Below, piece after piece: positions 1-11,231 of a stretch of 64,000 nucleotides of DNA (position 1 is its first letter; each line of letters opens with the position of its first letter). The position numbers and the translations under genes were made by a program. The DNA is from Tigriopus japonicus (lineage: Eukaryota; Arthropoda; Copepoda; Harpacticoida; Harpacticidae): NCBI GenBank assembly GCA_010645155.1, contig JAAGOF010000250.1, positions 1,036,756 to 1,100,755 on the forward strand, read 5' to 3'. Below the pieces are notes generated by a model. It saw nothing but the letters and a program-made list of their open reading frames with translations. It ran no database searches and had not been told where the DNA came from.

Positions 1-239
1 CCTATCGAGCAAGAATTAGCCATTAGTACATATGTCAAATAAAAACCAAGAGTTAAAAATGCCTTTTTAAAGGAACGTTTTTAGTACAGCTATACTTAAA
101 ATCAGATTTGCAAATCCAATAATTGTTCTGATGGCCTTTTCAACCCAAATGTAATCATTTCTTTCTGTGTCTGTCGAGCAACTGTACGAGCACAAGTTAT
201 ATGTAAGTGTGGATTTTTTTTAAAATATTTTCTTGCGGA

Positions 240-345
240 TTTTTTATTACCGCTACATGGAATGCGATTCCCTGTAATCAAGGATTTCTCCCGACTGCTT
301 CGATTCGATCCCCAACAGGATTCGAACCTACGCCGTCTGGGGATT
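240..345 (-). mobile_element. tRNA(Leu)-like SINE, 5'-truncated
   Basis: The reverse strand carries CCCAGACGGCGTAGG, TTCGAATCCTGTTGG, a region like the 9.07 kb SINE, and the LINE-type 3' end ACAGGGAATCGCATTCC. Only the 3' half of the tRNA-like head is present. Confidence 0.6.
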
Positions 346-489
346 GTATTTTGTTTGTGCAAAACCGCAACTGACAATCAAATTATTACATTGGCCTATG
401 ATTGGTGGGGTTGGACTTTCTTTAAAATTTCTATTTGCTTGGAAAATTGAAAAAAAAGCGCTTGAAATCTAAGGAAATCCAAATTTTGG

Positions 490-618
490 CCAATTAGACG
501 AAAAAAGACGAATATAATCAAATTAGACGAAAACAATTTCGCGACGAATAAAGGCCAAAAAGACGAAAAAAAACGAAAAAAGACGAATAAGTTTATTCGT
601 CTTAAGTTCCTGTCCCTA
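490..618. mobile_element. Terminal part of a hAT-like GACGAATAA-rich element
   Basis: Repeats of GACGAAAAAAGACGAATA lead to an end TAGGGACAGGAACTTAAG on the minus strand at 618, the same end as the 42387-44063 element. The other end was not found and may lie before the window. Confidence 0.5.
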
Positions 619-2036
619 AATGATGATGATGTATTTCAGGAATATTATTTTTGTGTTAGTTTGGTTATATCATGAATATGGAGGCATTGCCTTCAAATAA
701 CAATAAATAACGCACATGAACACACATAAATATTCCTCAGAGCCTGGATAAGCTATTGTTTGTTTTCACCAGGACCTGGGCACAAACTATGATGTTGAAT
801 TGTGTTTCAGGTGCCATTTTGGAACACAATTGGAAACTGAAATGTGTTAACATATTCAATGTAAAAAGGGTGCAAATTCAGGAACTCACTCGTCAATTAT
901 CTTTTCCATCTAAATTGGACATACAAGTAGTTCTCATTCTCACAGATATCACTTTACATTAAATCACAATGCTTGTTAAAGCAAAAGCCGAATGACAACT
1001 ATGCTGAAAGCACAAAATCACATACAAGTTTGGCTTGCTCGGAGTTTCATTACATGCTTTTTTGGTTTTATTTGTGTTTCCATAATCTTTCCTGGACAAA
1101 AATTTCCTTCGCTATCTTGCTCTTGATCATAGACAATGGAAAACAGATTCGTGCCCTCTTTGGAGACGCTTCACATGGTTGGCTCGTCATTCATGAGGAA
1201 TGATTGTTATTTTTCTCGCTTAGTTATCTTAGTAGCAGAGAAAGATGTTAAGATTTGGACCTGACCTCTTCGGGCTTGGAGGAAGTCTCATAAAAGGAGA
1301 AGGCGGTCAATAAATATTATTCACCTACACCTCATTATACTACCCGACACAAATCATTTTATTAACCTACCAATCACTTTATTGCCCTATGAATGAATCA
1401 TGTGGTTACAAATACATCTTAGACGCTCAATTATTTGCACGTCTGAAGCCCCTGTCTCATTGACGGGGAATGATCCAAAAAGTGGTCGTGGTAGGCTTTT
1501 ATACCATGGCACTGAGTAGCCAACACACCAAATGATGTACTAGAGGCGAACGGAGCTAGCTCCTAATACCGGTATTGAGTAAGCAAAGCATGCTAGTTGG
1601 ACAGTACGAATGTCCGTGGTTGAACTGATTTTCAGGGTTGAAAAATTGTAACGGAAGTCCCAAAAAGGATAAGTTGGTCAACAAAATACCATATGCACCC
1701 ACAAATGAAGGGAGGAATGGTCAAGATCCGACATCACTCGTTTCATTTGAATTGACACCCCTCGGGCTGATGCCCTCGGGTCGCCAATAAAATGAAACTC
1801 CCTCCGCCGGATTTTGGCCATTACTCCCTTCCTTTGCAGGTGCATAAATACTATTTTTAATTTTTCCACGTACGAGGCTCCTTCTCTAGAGATGGTTTTC
1901 TTCACTGCTTCAGTCACTGCCTCTACTGATTTTTTTGCATGCCTTCCAGTTTAACTAAGCGGGTTTTAGGTCGACGTTTTCTAATATTAAATGGATTAAA
2001 TGATAACATTTAATATTTAATGGAATTCATTATTAA
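619..2036. other. No gene seen
   Basis: Only short frames without domains, including a 79-codon minus frame at 1917-1678. Nothing else supportable. Confidence 0.5.
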
Positions 2037-2042
2037 ATGAAT

Positions 2043-2267
2043 TTAAGGGAAGATGGTGTAGCGCAGTTGACTAACGCGCGAACGAGCTATGCTCGGGTTC
2101 ATGGGTTCGATCCCAGGTCTTCCCCCCACCCCATCTGTCCAGTGGATATTCCGCCTCGAATGGCGCCTCCAGAACACAGAATGGGCCCCATGACTCCATT
2201 ACAATTATTGTATAATATATTTACAGATATATATCCAATGAGACATTTCTCGCAATAAACATGATAA
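2043..2267 (+). mobile_element. tRNA-derived SINE (family 2), full length
   Basis: Head GGGAAGATGGTGTAGCGCAG, then CATGGGTTCGATCCCAGG, gives A- and B-boxes; GGAAGAT pairs with GTCTTCC as an acceptor stem, but no proper 7-base anticodon loop forms. The tail has CAGAATGGGCCCCATGACTCC and ends CTCGCAATAAACATGATAAA. Copies are at 16323-16425 (tail only) and 35790-35940. Confidence 0.6.
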
Positions 2268-2500
2268 AAAAAGGCAAATTCTTCTTTTGAAAACTCCAGC
2301 CGCTTTACCACCTTTTCCATGAATTTGTCATACTTGTTTTCAATGTCTACAAGACACACGGTTGCAGTATCATTTTTAGACTTTTTTGGTGATGGAGATA
2401 AAAAGTAATCCAAAATACTTGGCTCCTTTGGTAAGTCTTTTGTGGCACTTCTAGTAGCTTTCCTCATTTTCACCACAAAACACCACACCACATCGAACAC
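2266..2500 (-). CDS. Unidentified coding-like fragment upstream of a SINE
   Basis: A minus-strand frame begins at 2500 (a second Met lies at residue 12) and runs about 75 residues of coding-like sequence (KEPSILDYFLSPSPKKSK, then an acidic/basic helix-like stretch) before entering the SINE tail at about 2266. SILDYFLSP loosely resembles a PCNA-interacting motif, but this is weak. It may be the start of a decayed protein cut by the SINE. Confidence 0.2.
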
Positions 2501-2556
2501 TACTCAGCAAATAGTTTATGGAAGAATGATCTAAGTCAGGGAAATGTAAGAGAGCA

Positions 2557-2660
2557 CAGAGGCTAGTTTTTTAGCCGCAAAGATCGATCTCAAGATCGGA
2601 CTTATAGTACTATAGTACGATCTTGAGATCGATCTTTTGTGTCTTAAAAACTAGCCTCTG
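2557..2660. repeat. Long hairpin, 104 bp
   Basis: CAGAGGCTAGTTTTT...AAAGATCGATCTCAAGATCG is followed by its complement CGATCTTGAGATCGATCTTT...AAAAACTAGCCTCTG around a TAGTACTATAGTA centre. Pairing is nearly complete over about 40 bp. It is either a tiny palindromic MITE or a foldable transcript. Confidence 0.7.
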
Positions 2661-4479
2661 GATTTTAAGTCTGTCTTCTTTGCCGAATCAATCGAGAGTG
2701 GAATCAATGAGAAAACACTTTTGATTCAAAACATAACGCGACTATTTTTTCGTTATGTTCAATTTTTTCCGCACCTTGCAACGTTTTTGGGCTGGTTTTT
2801 GTGCGACTCGTGGTAACTTAATCTTTTGTTTATTTGTGCTCGTCCGTAACTATCACATCATTTGTGAATTTGGGGGCTTTCTTGAAGAAAGGCTGAAAAA
2901 AGAAGTGCTCAATGTAGTTTCTACAATTTGCAACCATTTATTTGCACACTTTCCGTTTTCCGTGGTTTCCGGACCTTATGGGCGGTGGTTTCCGGACCTT
3001 TTATTTGATATGGCATTGAGAATATGCCTTGCGTACTTTCGTTTGTACCATGACCTTCCACTTGCGTAATATTTGCTTTTTCACGCAACTTATGGCCAAC
3101 TTTGGCCATTATCAGCTACAAAAAAGGCAGACAAAATGACAACAATGGCCTCTCTCTAAGGTCAGACTCGTGTATGGTTGCTAGATAGGGATTTTTGATG
3201 CCATTTTTGGCACTATTTCACTATATGATAATATCTTGTCAGTTGCGACGTACCACTGAAATGTCATGGTTTTGGTTGGAAATTGTCACAGAGGAAAATA
3301 TTTGCTATTTTGCCAAAATATCGGGAAAAATATTCCAATCTGGAGGTGCTGCTGGTGGATGGTTTAAGCTCACATTTTGTGGGGTCTAATTGGTCTAATC
3401 AAGGATCACTAAATACGTAATAATAATAAAAAGTCTTACAATTCCCTTGGTCTAATCTTTTTGATCCAAACGGACATTTGTGTGGAGGTATCGCGCTTCT
3501 TTCAAAATAGAAAAACGCAACCTCACCTGATCAGAACTTTGGGATCTCCGTGTCTAAAAACTTGAATTAAGAAAGTGAGCACTGCATCTTTTCATTAGAA
3601 CAGTCTGTAGATCAAAGAACCGTAGATGAAACTTTCAAATTTCAAATCAAAAAATCAAATTTTCTTTACTTATCGATCTTTGTGTACATGTTAGGAGAAC
3701 AAAATGAGAAAAAATAAAATAATAGTTAGTGATTTATTTTTCTTGAGAAAACCCTAAAACTGATGGAGAATTATGGCCGGTATTGAGTGACCACTTTCGA
3801 AAAAATGAACCATGTCACTTGAATTTTTCACAATTGAACTAGCATGAAATTCAATTTAACGATTGAAGACTTAGGTATGCCTTAGTGTTTCCACTCGAGA
3901 TTAAAATTTTAGATAAATGTCAGGGCTCCTAGATAGCGGGACTTTTGCTTTTGGTCATTCAGTTAGTTTCAACTAGCATCGGTCGGCTTTATTTTTCTCT
4001 CTCTTGTTCTCTTGTTTATTGGGCTCTTTTGAAGCTTCATGTTAAAGCAACTTGTTAGGATCATGCTGATGTCTTTTTTTGGCCACATTTGGATCTCAAT
4101 GCATTTTAAAAAATATGCCACAAACGCTTTGCGCTTTCATGCAAATCTGCACTTTTGGGGATCCAGAGAGCGCGCTTTTTGGGCCCTTTGCGTCTTTGGC
4201 TTTTCAAGTCCAAGAATAATAACGAAAAGAAATACTCATGCTACATTTTTGAAAATTTTAGGGTTAAAGGTCCATTGCTGTTTTTTTCTTCCACCTTTCG
4301 TTTTTTTGCCTTCTTGAAGCTTCACGTTAAAGCCACTTGTCGTTAGGGTCATGCTGACGCCACTTTCCCATGAGCTTCTTTTGTTGGCAGAGTTGACTGA
4401 GTATTGTGTATCTATTCATATCTATGGTCTTAAAAGGGCACTTTTGATTCATGCACCAAAACAAATTGTAGACCTGTGC
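2661..4479. other. No gene seen
   Basis: Unique-looking AT-rich DNA with short frames. A decayed arm related to the 13.14 kb palindrome lies at about 3160-3240, and CTTGAAGCTTCA(T/C)GTTAAAGC recurs at 4032 and 4313. Confidence 0.5.
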
Positions 4480-4870
4480 CAATAACTTTAAAAATGTAAT
4501 TATTTACAATTAAAATGGCCTCAAATGCAAATTGAATACTTGCCTTTTAAATGTAATTAAATAATTGCACATAACAATAAGAGACGCGCAAATAAATGTT
4601 TAATTAGGGGTTTGTCAAACACACGCTAAAATAATATTGGAAATTTGTGGATGAATTGGTGAAATGCTAAATCCCAGAACTTGCTTTATAGGTGAAAATA
4701 TAATTGCGATTTGTGATTGAAAAATCTCAACTACATTGGCGAAAAAATGTATTTCATTACAATTACATCGAGTTCAAGTGTAATTACTCACAATTACAAT
4801 TACATCGAGTTCAAATTTGATTGCAATTTCAACTACAATTAAATTTACTCGTAAATCACAAGTCCAACAA
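4480..4870. repeat. TGTAATTA-rich dispersed repeat tract
   Basis: ACAATTACATCGAGTTCAA occurs twice with TGTAATTAAATAATTGC stretches. Same kind as 57540-58260. Confidence 0.4.
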
Positions 4871-5005
4871 ATTGCATACCTAAAAAAGTAGTCTTTTCAA
4901 TTTTTGAAAGCATGGTTACATTGCCAGATCTAGGGAACTACTCAAATTAGATTCCGAACATTAAGATTCATCATCAGGAAAAATGTTTCCCCGGTTTCTT
5001 CTCCT

Positions 5006-5107
5006 GAACAAGAAATATCTGGTTAATGCATCACCATCGAGCGTGCCCTCAAGAATCAATGGCAATCGAATTTATAAGGGGGTGGTTATGGTCAAAATTC
5101 TGGTTCG
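5006..5107 (+). promoter_or_regulatory. Shared upstream blocks of gene A
   Basis: GAACAAGAAATATCTGG at 5006-5022 also occurs upstream of gene H at 52388-52404. A second block, GGTGGTTATGGT followed by TCTGGTTCG, lies at 5081-5107 and recurs upstream of B (17445-17470) and H (52472-52500). The two blocks are 58 bp apart here and 67 bp apart at H. A TTAAAAA stretch at 5217-5223, about 80 bp before the ATG, is where the other genes have TATAAAA, so the core promoter seems weakened. A regulatory role is inferred from conservation among paralogues. Confidence 0.55.
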
Positions 5108-5302
5108 ACGGGCTCTACACTACGTAATAAGGTTGAGGGTTCTCTCTCCTCTCTCAACTTATTCATGCCTTGCTAAACTGGACAGAGAGAAAAAGGAGAC
5201 GGCAACCCTTTCGGACTTAAAAACTTAAACTTGAACTACTTCAGGGACAAGTTGTTCCAGTCGATACTCTCTTTCACAATCACAAACACAACCAATAGCA
5301 TC

Positions 5303-5686
5303 ATGCAACACGTAAGTTATTGAACATTCTAATGCTATACATGTAATGAATTTAAGAGGAAAACTTACTCGCTTCAGGTTGTGAAGTTCGCCACTTTGTT
5401 TTGCTTGAGTATGGCCGCTCCCCAAAACGATTTTCATATTGTGGAGACTCCAAAATACGCCCCTTTGGCCCAGGACAAAATTGTTGAGTTGTACGAAACA
5501 CTAAAAGCCGAGCTTGCGAATGAGCACGAGGATGGGGAGCTTTTTAAAGACGATGAGATTGTTCGGAACACTCGAAGTGCCTTAGCGAGTCCAATTTTCT
5601 TTCCCAATCTCTTTGGTCCCCGTCAAAACAACAACCGTAGATTTGGTACAAGAAATGGTCCGTTGTACTTTTTTAACGAAATTTAA
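5303..5686 (+). CDS. Gene A: divergent member of the secreted peptide precursor family (105 aa)
   Basis: Two exons: 5303-5311 (MQH) and 5378-5686, joined by a 66-bp GT-AG intron in phase 0. Splicing supplies an ATG that exon 2 lacks and completes the signal peptide (MQHVVKFATLFCLSMAAPQ). The acidic pro-region keeps the family helix (KIVELYETLKAELA). The dibasic site of its relatives has become R-N-T-R before SALASP; this still fits a minimal R-x-x-R furin site, and the three X-Ala/X-Pro dipeptides persist. The predicted 36-residue C-terminal peptide is the most divergent: FFLRWLFGRR is replaced by IFFPNLFGPR, followed by an Asn/Arg stretch and a C-terminus without YYH. The promoter shares blocks with genes B and H. 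An AATAAA lies at 5804-5809. I see no frameshift or stop, so it looks expressible, perhaps with a new role. Function is unknown. Confidence 0.8.
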
Positions 5687-5904
5687 AATGAAAATACAAC
5701 AGTATTGTGATAATATGATAAAAAACCATTGAAATTGATTTGCTTTCCCACGACTTCTCGTGCCAACCTCTTCAAAGAGCATTTATTAAATATTGGAAAT
5801 TGAAATAAAGAGTTGTCGTGAAAAGAATGTTGCGTGCCAAAAAGCATTGATACGCACCATGTGTTTGATAACAACTGAAACAAATCAATGAAGTATTGTA
5901 TATA

Positions 5905-6130
5905 TTGTGGCAGACCTGTGATGTTATGTAAAATTGGAATTCCATTGTCAAGTAATTTTGATTGTAATTAATAACATTTTAAATAAAAGTGATAGTTTTA
6001 AAATTAATTACATTTCAACCCATGTAATTGCACTTTTTGAATTACAAATTACAATCACATTTTGCTCATATATTTCCAGTTTTGGGATTAAACATTTTCA
6101 CAAATTTACCCCATCTTTCTAATATTTTTC
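5905..6130. repeat. TGTAATTA-rich dispersed repeat tract
   Basis: TTTTGATTGTAATTAATAAC, CATGTAATTGCACTTTTTG; partial copy next to a LINE end. Confidence 0.35.
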
Positions 6131-6203
6131 ATTAAATCAATATATACACCAAAAGCTTAAAAGTTTTTAATGCTTCTTGCTCATTTTTTGGGGTTGGTTG
6201 CAG

Positions 6204-6398
6204 TTTTTTTACCACCGCTACAAGAAATGTTATTCCCTGTAAAAATAAATCGTAAGTAAGAAAATATAAGCTATTAATATTCATAAGAAATTTGGTTTAC
6301 CAACGAGTTACTGTAAGCATATCTGGACAAACCCTGGCGTAGTGGGTTGATCAAGAATAGTATTTGAAAATTTGTTCAATACTGCCTTAACTCTTTCA
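6204..6398 (-). mobile_element. LINE 3' end fragment
   Basis: On the minus strand: a frame fragment equivalent to NKFSNTILDQPTTP, CAGTAACTCGTTGGTAAACC, then the 3' terminus TTACAGGGAATAACATTTC, TTGTAGCGGTGG. Same family as 8836 and 47724. Confidence 0.55.
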
Positions 6399-6399
6399 G

Positions 6400-6859
6400 G
6401 ACGTTTGGGTGTTATAACACCCAAACGCTATTCTTGTTTTAAATTGATTTTCTGTCGCCCCGGGAAATTTTAACGTTTTTTTCAATTAAAAAGAGTTGCT
6501 CATGAGAGAAACACCTTCATTCTCGTTTAAAAGTTTAAAATTTGAACGAAAATTAACGAAGTTACGTAAAGATGAATTTCGGAGGTAATTCTTTTAATTT
6601 CCTAAGTCCTAAAGGTGTTGTCAAATTAGTTGTTCAATACAAATTAAGTGGTCCTTCTCTATTATAATACTTCGCATGTTCTTGCATGTGTGGGCGAAGT
6701 TTCAAGTCTTTTTACATCATAGTTTATGTACAGTGAGCCTGTAAATTTTGGGTGTTACAATACCCAAATGTCCGGAACTGCCCTTTACATCTACGACATT
6801 TTGTATGATAAAAAGGAAAAATGAAAATTTCGTATGACAAAAATGTCCATTTTTGACCC
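6400..6859. other. No gene seen
   Basis: A small palindrome GGGTGTTATAACACCC lies near 6406-6421; a GGGTGTTACAATACCC near-copy is at about 6750. Confidence 0.5.
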
Positions 6860-7543
6860 CTAAAAAGCGAAAAAACCGCTCTTGAACGACCTCTTATCCT
6901 TCTTAATACGAAATAGAGCAAGGCGACGTGTAAAGATTGGTTTGATTTGAAGGAAATGGTCTTCGAGGATGATGTAGCAGGCCTCGATAGATGGAGCTCT
7001 GTTGACATCATTTTCAATAACAACACTGAGATCACAGGTGAGGAAATTTTTAAACATCGCTTTTCTTCCCTCTAGATCTAGTACTTCGATGTGGGACGCA
7101 TTGTAATAGGCCTTAAATTTTTCAATCCAGACTCGCATCTCAAAGGGTTCTGATTCTGCAGACAACATAAAGGGTTTCATGTCTGAGATTGGCTTGAATT
7201 GTTGAGGTCGATCTTCTCCCCGATGTATAGAAGCACCAGAAATTGAAGTGGCTGATGATCTCTCTCTATCCATTAGAAGTGTCGCGATTTCAGCACACTT
7301 TGAAGAGTACTCGTCAGTGGCTTTGGTCTTTTCCTTCAGAATGGATTTTTGATCAATTTCCAGACTTTGCTCTGCCGCCCAATCGTCGTAAAGGTCCATC
7401 ATTTCGTCGAGTTTTTTCTCCGCCTCGCCTAACAGGCGCCAAAGACGTTCTACATCCGCACCTGGGATGTTAAGGTCGCGAATTAGATTGATCTTCTTCG
7501 TGATCTGTGATTTCCGGTTGTTAGCCTGCTCCTTCAGTCCCAT
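6860..7543 (-). pseudogene. LTR-retrotransposon gag-like fragment
   Basis: The frame starts best at ATG 7543-7541 (MGLKEQANNRKSQITKK), about 227 codons. It has a Lys-rich coiled N-terminal region, a linker ending in FKPISDMKPF, then a gag-type segment (WIEKFKAYYNAS, a KAMFKNFL motif, a helix ending LQIKPIFTRRLALFRIKKDKRSF). It stops abruptly where gag proteins continue, and protease, reverse transcriptase and integrase are absent. The sequence after the stop (GGGGTCAAAAATGG) resembles the arms of the 56.3 kb palindromic element, so the truncation may be an insertion or deletion boundary. Assignment to a BEL/Pao- or Gypsy-like gag is from general pattern and not certain. Confidence 0.5.
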
Positions 7544-7759
7544 CTTGAACGTGAACCTTGGACGTGACGAAGTCTTTAAGGTGGAGACGGCGTGCTCCCT
7601 TACGTGCAAAAAGAGATGTAAAAGAAGGCGTACCGGAGGAAGGTGGTATGGTAGATAAGAGTGGGTGGGGCGTGGTTCGAAGACTATAGCTGCGCCATGG
7701 AGAATGGGCTCGACCCGAAATAGGACGGAAGACGAGAAGAAGCTTTGTACGTCGTCCAA

Positions 7760-7850
7760 ATCGAGAACAAGAGAACACTCGGTTTATTTCAGCTGAGCAT
7801 CGATATGATTACCAAATATAGAATACCACAGGTATAAATAAGGAATGCCA
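7760..7850 (-). mobile_element. Possible LTR/leader remnant upstream of gag fragment
   Basis: On the minus strand a TTATTTATACC stretch is followed by AAATAAACCGAGTGTTC, the TATA/AATAAA arrangement often seen in LTRs. No second LTR or primer site was identified, so this is suggestive only. Confidence 0.25.
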
Positions 7851-8835
7851 AGAATAACCAATTGTCATTGTCATTTGTTTACTAATATTTCTGCCATTAC
7901 CAATTTTTCATCAAATATTTGGAATTTTTAATCAAAATTTTCAAAAATACCAATTTATTGCTCCAAACTCCCCACAAATTTAAATATTTTTAAATATTTG
8001 GTTGTAATTTAAATATTTCTTTAAATATTTTGATAGCTTTTCCTTAAATATTATTTAAATATTTGGCTTTCAAAATTAAATATTTTCAGCCGCTCTACTC
8101 ACCACATTTTGCGAATTCAGTTTTTTTCCCATTTAAGCTTCCACTCAATGATTCTAGGTCTCTGGAAAAGGTTTGTACTTTTCGTTTTTATACCTTTCGT
8201 TACATCTGATTGATAATATTCTCAATTTATCACTTAGAAAATGATAAACATAAAACGAAACATTACAGGAAAAAAGCATTGAAAATATTTCATTTCTAGC
8301 TATAGGAAACATTTTAAGATTTTATAATAATTTTTGGCAACCCCCTGATAAAGTAAATACCTTTCAATTATTGTTTGGATCAGAGTTAAGTCCTATTTTT
8401 TGCATTAGGACAAGGCCGGTTTAAGTGTTTTTTTATTACATAAATTCTTGAAAAAGATACGAATATAAAATTTGCATATTGTTGATCAATTCCAGTCAAA
8501 GAATATTTATTTGAGATATCCATGAACTCTTATATTCATACACACTCATTAAAATAGTTTTTTTTTCAATTTATTATTAAAAAATAAGGATTTGCCCATA
8601 CCCTCTTTTGCATAGTGTTTTTGAGTGGCTCCCAACAATATTCAATAATAAAAGGTATCTGATACCATCTGTCTTCAAAAATCATAGTTCATGGTCATGG
8701 TTATCATATTCATAAATCATCATTCATGGGCTGTGTCCTAACCCAGGAATTTGAAATCAGCTGCAGCGATCGTAGAGGTTTTACTTACGCTCTGAGTGCA
8801 CCTTCAAATCCCAAGGAAACCACGCTAGTTGGAAC
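7851..8835. other. AT-rich stretch with TTAAATATTT repeats
   Basis: TTTAAATATTT recurs about eight times at 7910-8090. No coding sequence seen up to the LINE fragment. Confidence 0.5.
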
Positions 8836-9323
8836 AATGAAGTCCTCCTCTCTTCTTTATCGAGCTTCTTTCTTGTTCAAGCTTTTGCCCATTAGCCTTC
8901 GTTATGAATATGTAGCACCTGACCCTCTGACAACGTTTCAAGCAGGAATGAACAAATTTTCAAAGATTATTTTAAGGAAACCAGAGTGGCCGCGCGTACT
9001 AATGCGCTCTTATAAGAGCTGAGTGTAAGTGCTTCCCCAGACGGCGTAGGTTCGAATCCTGTTGGTGGTCGGATTGAAGCTGTCGGGAAAAATCCTTCAA
9101 TTTACAGGGAATTGCATTCCTTGTAGCGGTAGTAAAAATGCGAAAAAAAAAATATATTCTTGATCAACCCACTACACCGGAGGTTGTCCAGATATGCGAA
9201 CAAGTAACTCGTTGCTAAACCAAATTTCGTAAAAATGTTAACTGTGTCTTTATGAAATAATATTTGCCATTTTTTATTCATTTGACGGCAAGGAACGCAT
9301 TCGTTGGGCAAAAGTTAAAAAAT
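8836..9323 (+). mobile_element. LINE 3' end (RT C-terminus) split by a SINE
   Basis: Translation gives the RT C-terminal segment SLLYRASFLFKLLPISLR, then FQAGMNKFSKIIL, matching the copy at 47724. It is interrupted at about 8980 and resumes at about 9153 (LDQPTTPEVVQICEQ), ending near 9323 with a degenerate version of the family's 3' terminus (AAGGAACGCATTCGTTG...). The SINE between shares the 3' end of this LINE family. Confidence 0.65.
8979..9145 (+). mobile_element. tRNA(Leu)-like SINE with LINE-derived tail
   Basis: The head reads CCAGAGTGGCCGCGCG, TAATGCGCTC, GGCGTAGGTTCGAATCC: A- and B-box sequences with the long variable region of a class II (Leu/Ser) tRNA. The tail (from about 9075) ends TTACAGGGAATTGCATTCC, TTGTAGCGGTAGTAAAAA, as in the LINE copies. 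No intact cloverleaf closes, so it is not a functional tRNA gene. Confidence 0.65.
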
Positions 9324-9935
9324 CATCAAACACAAAAAAAGATATTTGTAAACGGTGTCACTTTTGCCACAGAATAAGATATTTTAAGAAATTAGTAAGT
9401 GAGAAAATCTTTAATGCCATTAAGGGCTTTAATTGGCATTTTCAACTAAATCAACCTTCAGTCGTGTGCTTTTTCGACAAAATGATATTTGTTCATGAGA
9501 TTTTTGACTGAATAGCTCATTATTTAGAGGATTATTCAACAAATCAAAAACGAAAACTGATATCACAGATTTAAAAAGTCAAGCTTGTTATCAGTCGATC
9601 CACTCACACCATGCGACACTGAAAAAAAATCTTTTGTTAGTACGTTCCTGCATAGCAAATGGGAAAAATACTTGCAAGCTGTTTTCAAGGAAATGTATTC
9701 TATTTTACTGCGTGAACAGACGGAAGTTGAAGAACAGACGTCTCGCAACCTATTTTGTTGGAGATTAAGTGACTTCTTCTGATGTTAAAACAGGGCGCAA
9801 TTCATTACCACTTGCAAAATAACCATGTCAATTATTTTTGATTACCTTTGGTTTTTGGTTGTGGTTCAATAGTGGTTTCAATAATGACCTCAAGGTTCCA
9901 TTTCTAATTTAAGGCAATCATCAATAGATTTCTCT
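9324..9935. other. No gene seen
   Basis: Short frames only. Confidence 0.5.
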
Positions 9936-10324
9936 GGCCTAGGTTTATGACAACTTTTTTCTTTCTTTCCACTGGGGCCAACTTCCTTGTATCCATAGTA
10001 GTAAAATGAGCGAGTGCTATGTTTCAAACATGTCCACAAAGGCTTGCAGATTGCCTATCACACAAATGAGCACAAATCTTAATGTCCAAGAGGCAGACAT
10101 ATGCTATGAAAGAATCATTTTGAAAAATTGTTGACAAAATACTGAGTAATTAACGATTTAACACATTTTTCTCCCAGTTTTGGAACAACTTACATGAGGG
10201 TAGGATTTCAGTCTGCCATGGCTTCAGACAGTTCACAAAATAATCAAAGTGAACAAATGGATTAAGAACTGGGCGAACTCGTAATGATAATTAGAAGACT
10301 TTGTTACATTCAACATATTCCAAG

Positions 10325-10957
10325 TAGGGCTGACGATCGCTCGAAAATTTCAATTCTCGAGAAAAAATCTCAAGAATTCTCAAGAATTTGAGAAAAAGTG
10401 AAAATAGCGAAAAAATGTACATTCAAAGCTTCCTAAGGACTTAAAATTGTTTTTTTTTAAAGTTCATCCCAAAATCAATATGAACATAAGTGTGAAAAAC
10501 AATGATTGGACCTCACGGACAATCATTTCTGAAACGTTCTACTGAGTTAAAACTTCGGACATGATCGGATTTTTGCTCAGCTGTAATTTTCAAAACCGGG
10601 TTTTCTTGCACACACCACCACAGCCATTAGAATCTCGAAAAAAAATCAGACACGGAATATTGCCTCGAATCTGGACAGAGAAGCCAGTTAGATTTTGTTT
10701 GGGCTGGTTCACGAGTTATTTTCTTGTTTGAATGTACCATAAAAATGTTTATAAGGTTTCAAACATTGCTCATGGCTCCTATTGTTCTTTTGCTTGAAAC
10801 TTTCGTTTTGAATGAAACAGTTTTGCCATCAATTCCAAAATATAACCTAGAGTAATCTAAAAAAAATTTTTCGAAAATTCTCGAGAATTTTCGATCCTCG
10901 ATTTTTTCGAGAAATTCTCGAGAATTCTTGAGCGATAATTCTCGAGAATCAGCCCTA
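10325..10957. mobile_element. hAT-like MITE, TIR TAGGGCTGA
   Basis: Ends are TAGGGCTGACGATCGCTCG and its complement ...GAGCGATAATTC...TCAGCCCTA. Flanks ATTCCAAG and ATTTCAAG match at 7 of 8 positions, the size of a hAT target duplication. CTCGAGAATT repeats fill both ends. No transposase. Confidence 0.65.
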
Positions 10958-11120
10958 ATTTCAAGTGGGAGTTTGATGCAGACAACTAGAATAGGAAAAG
11001 ATCTGTTTGATCATGTAAAAAGTAACATTTTTTACTTTTTAAAAACTTTGACAAGATTTCCTACATGCCCTAAGAAACATTTGACATCAATCAGAATCTT
11101 ATTGAAATCAGTTTGACATT

Positions 11121-11231
11121 TTGAAAACTTGATAGGCAACTCTCTTATCCTCCATGCAAGTTGTCCAGAGAATTTTTCCTGCCATGGACAACTTACACGG
11201 AGGGTTAAAGAGTAGCCCATCAAGTTTTCAA
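11121..11231. repeat. Short palindrome, 111 bp
   Basis: TTGAAAACTTGATAGGCAAC...CAAGTTGTCCA pairs with TGGACAACTT...CATCAAGTTTTCAA over about 47 bp each, with mismatches. Confidence 0.6.

Noticed and set aside
2043..2120. Functional tRNA gene
   Set aside because: A- and B-boxes and an acceptor-like stem are present, but no standard anticodon arm forms and SINE tail sequence follows; related copies occur at 35.8 kb.
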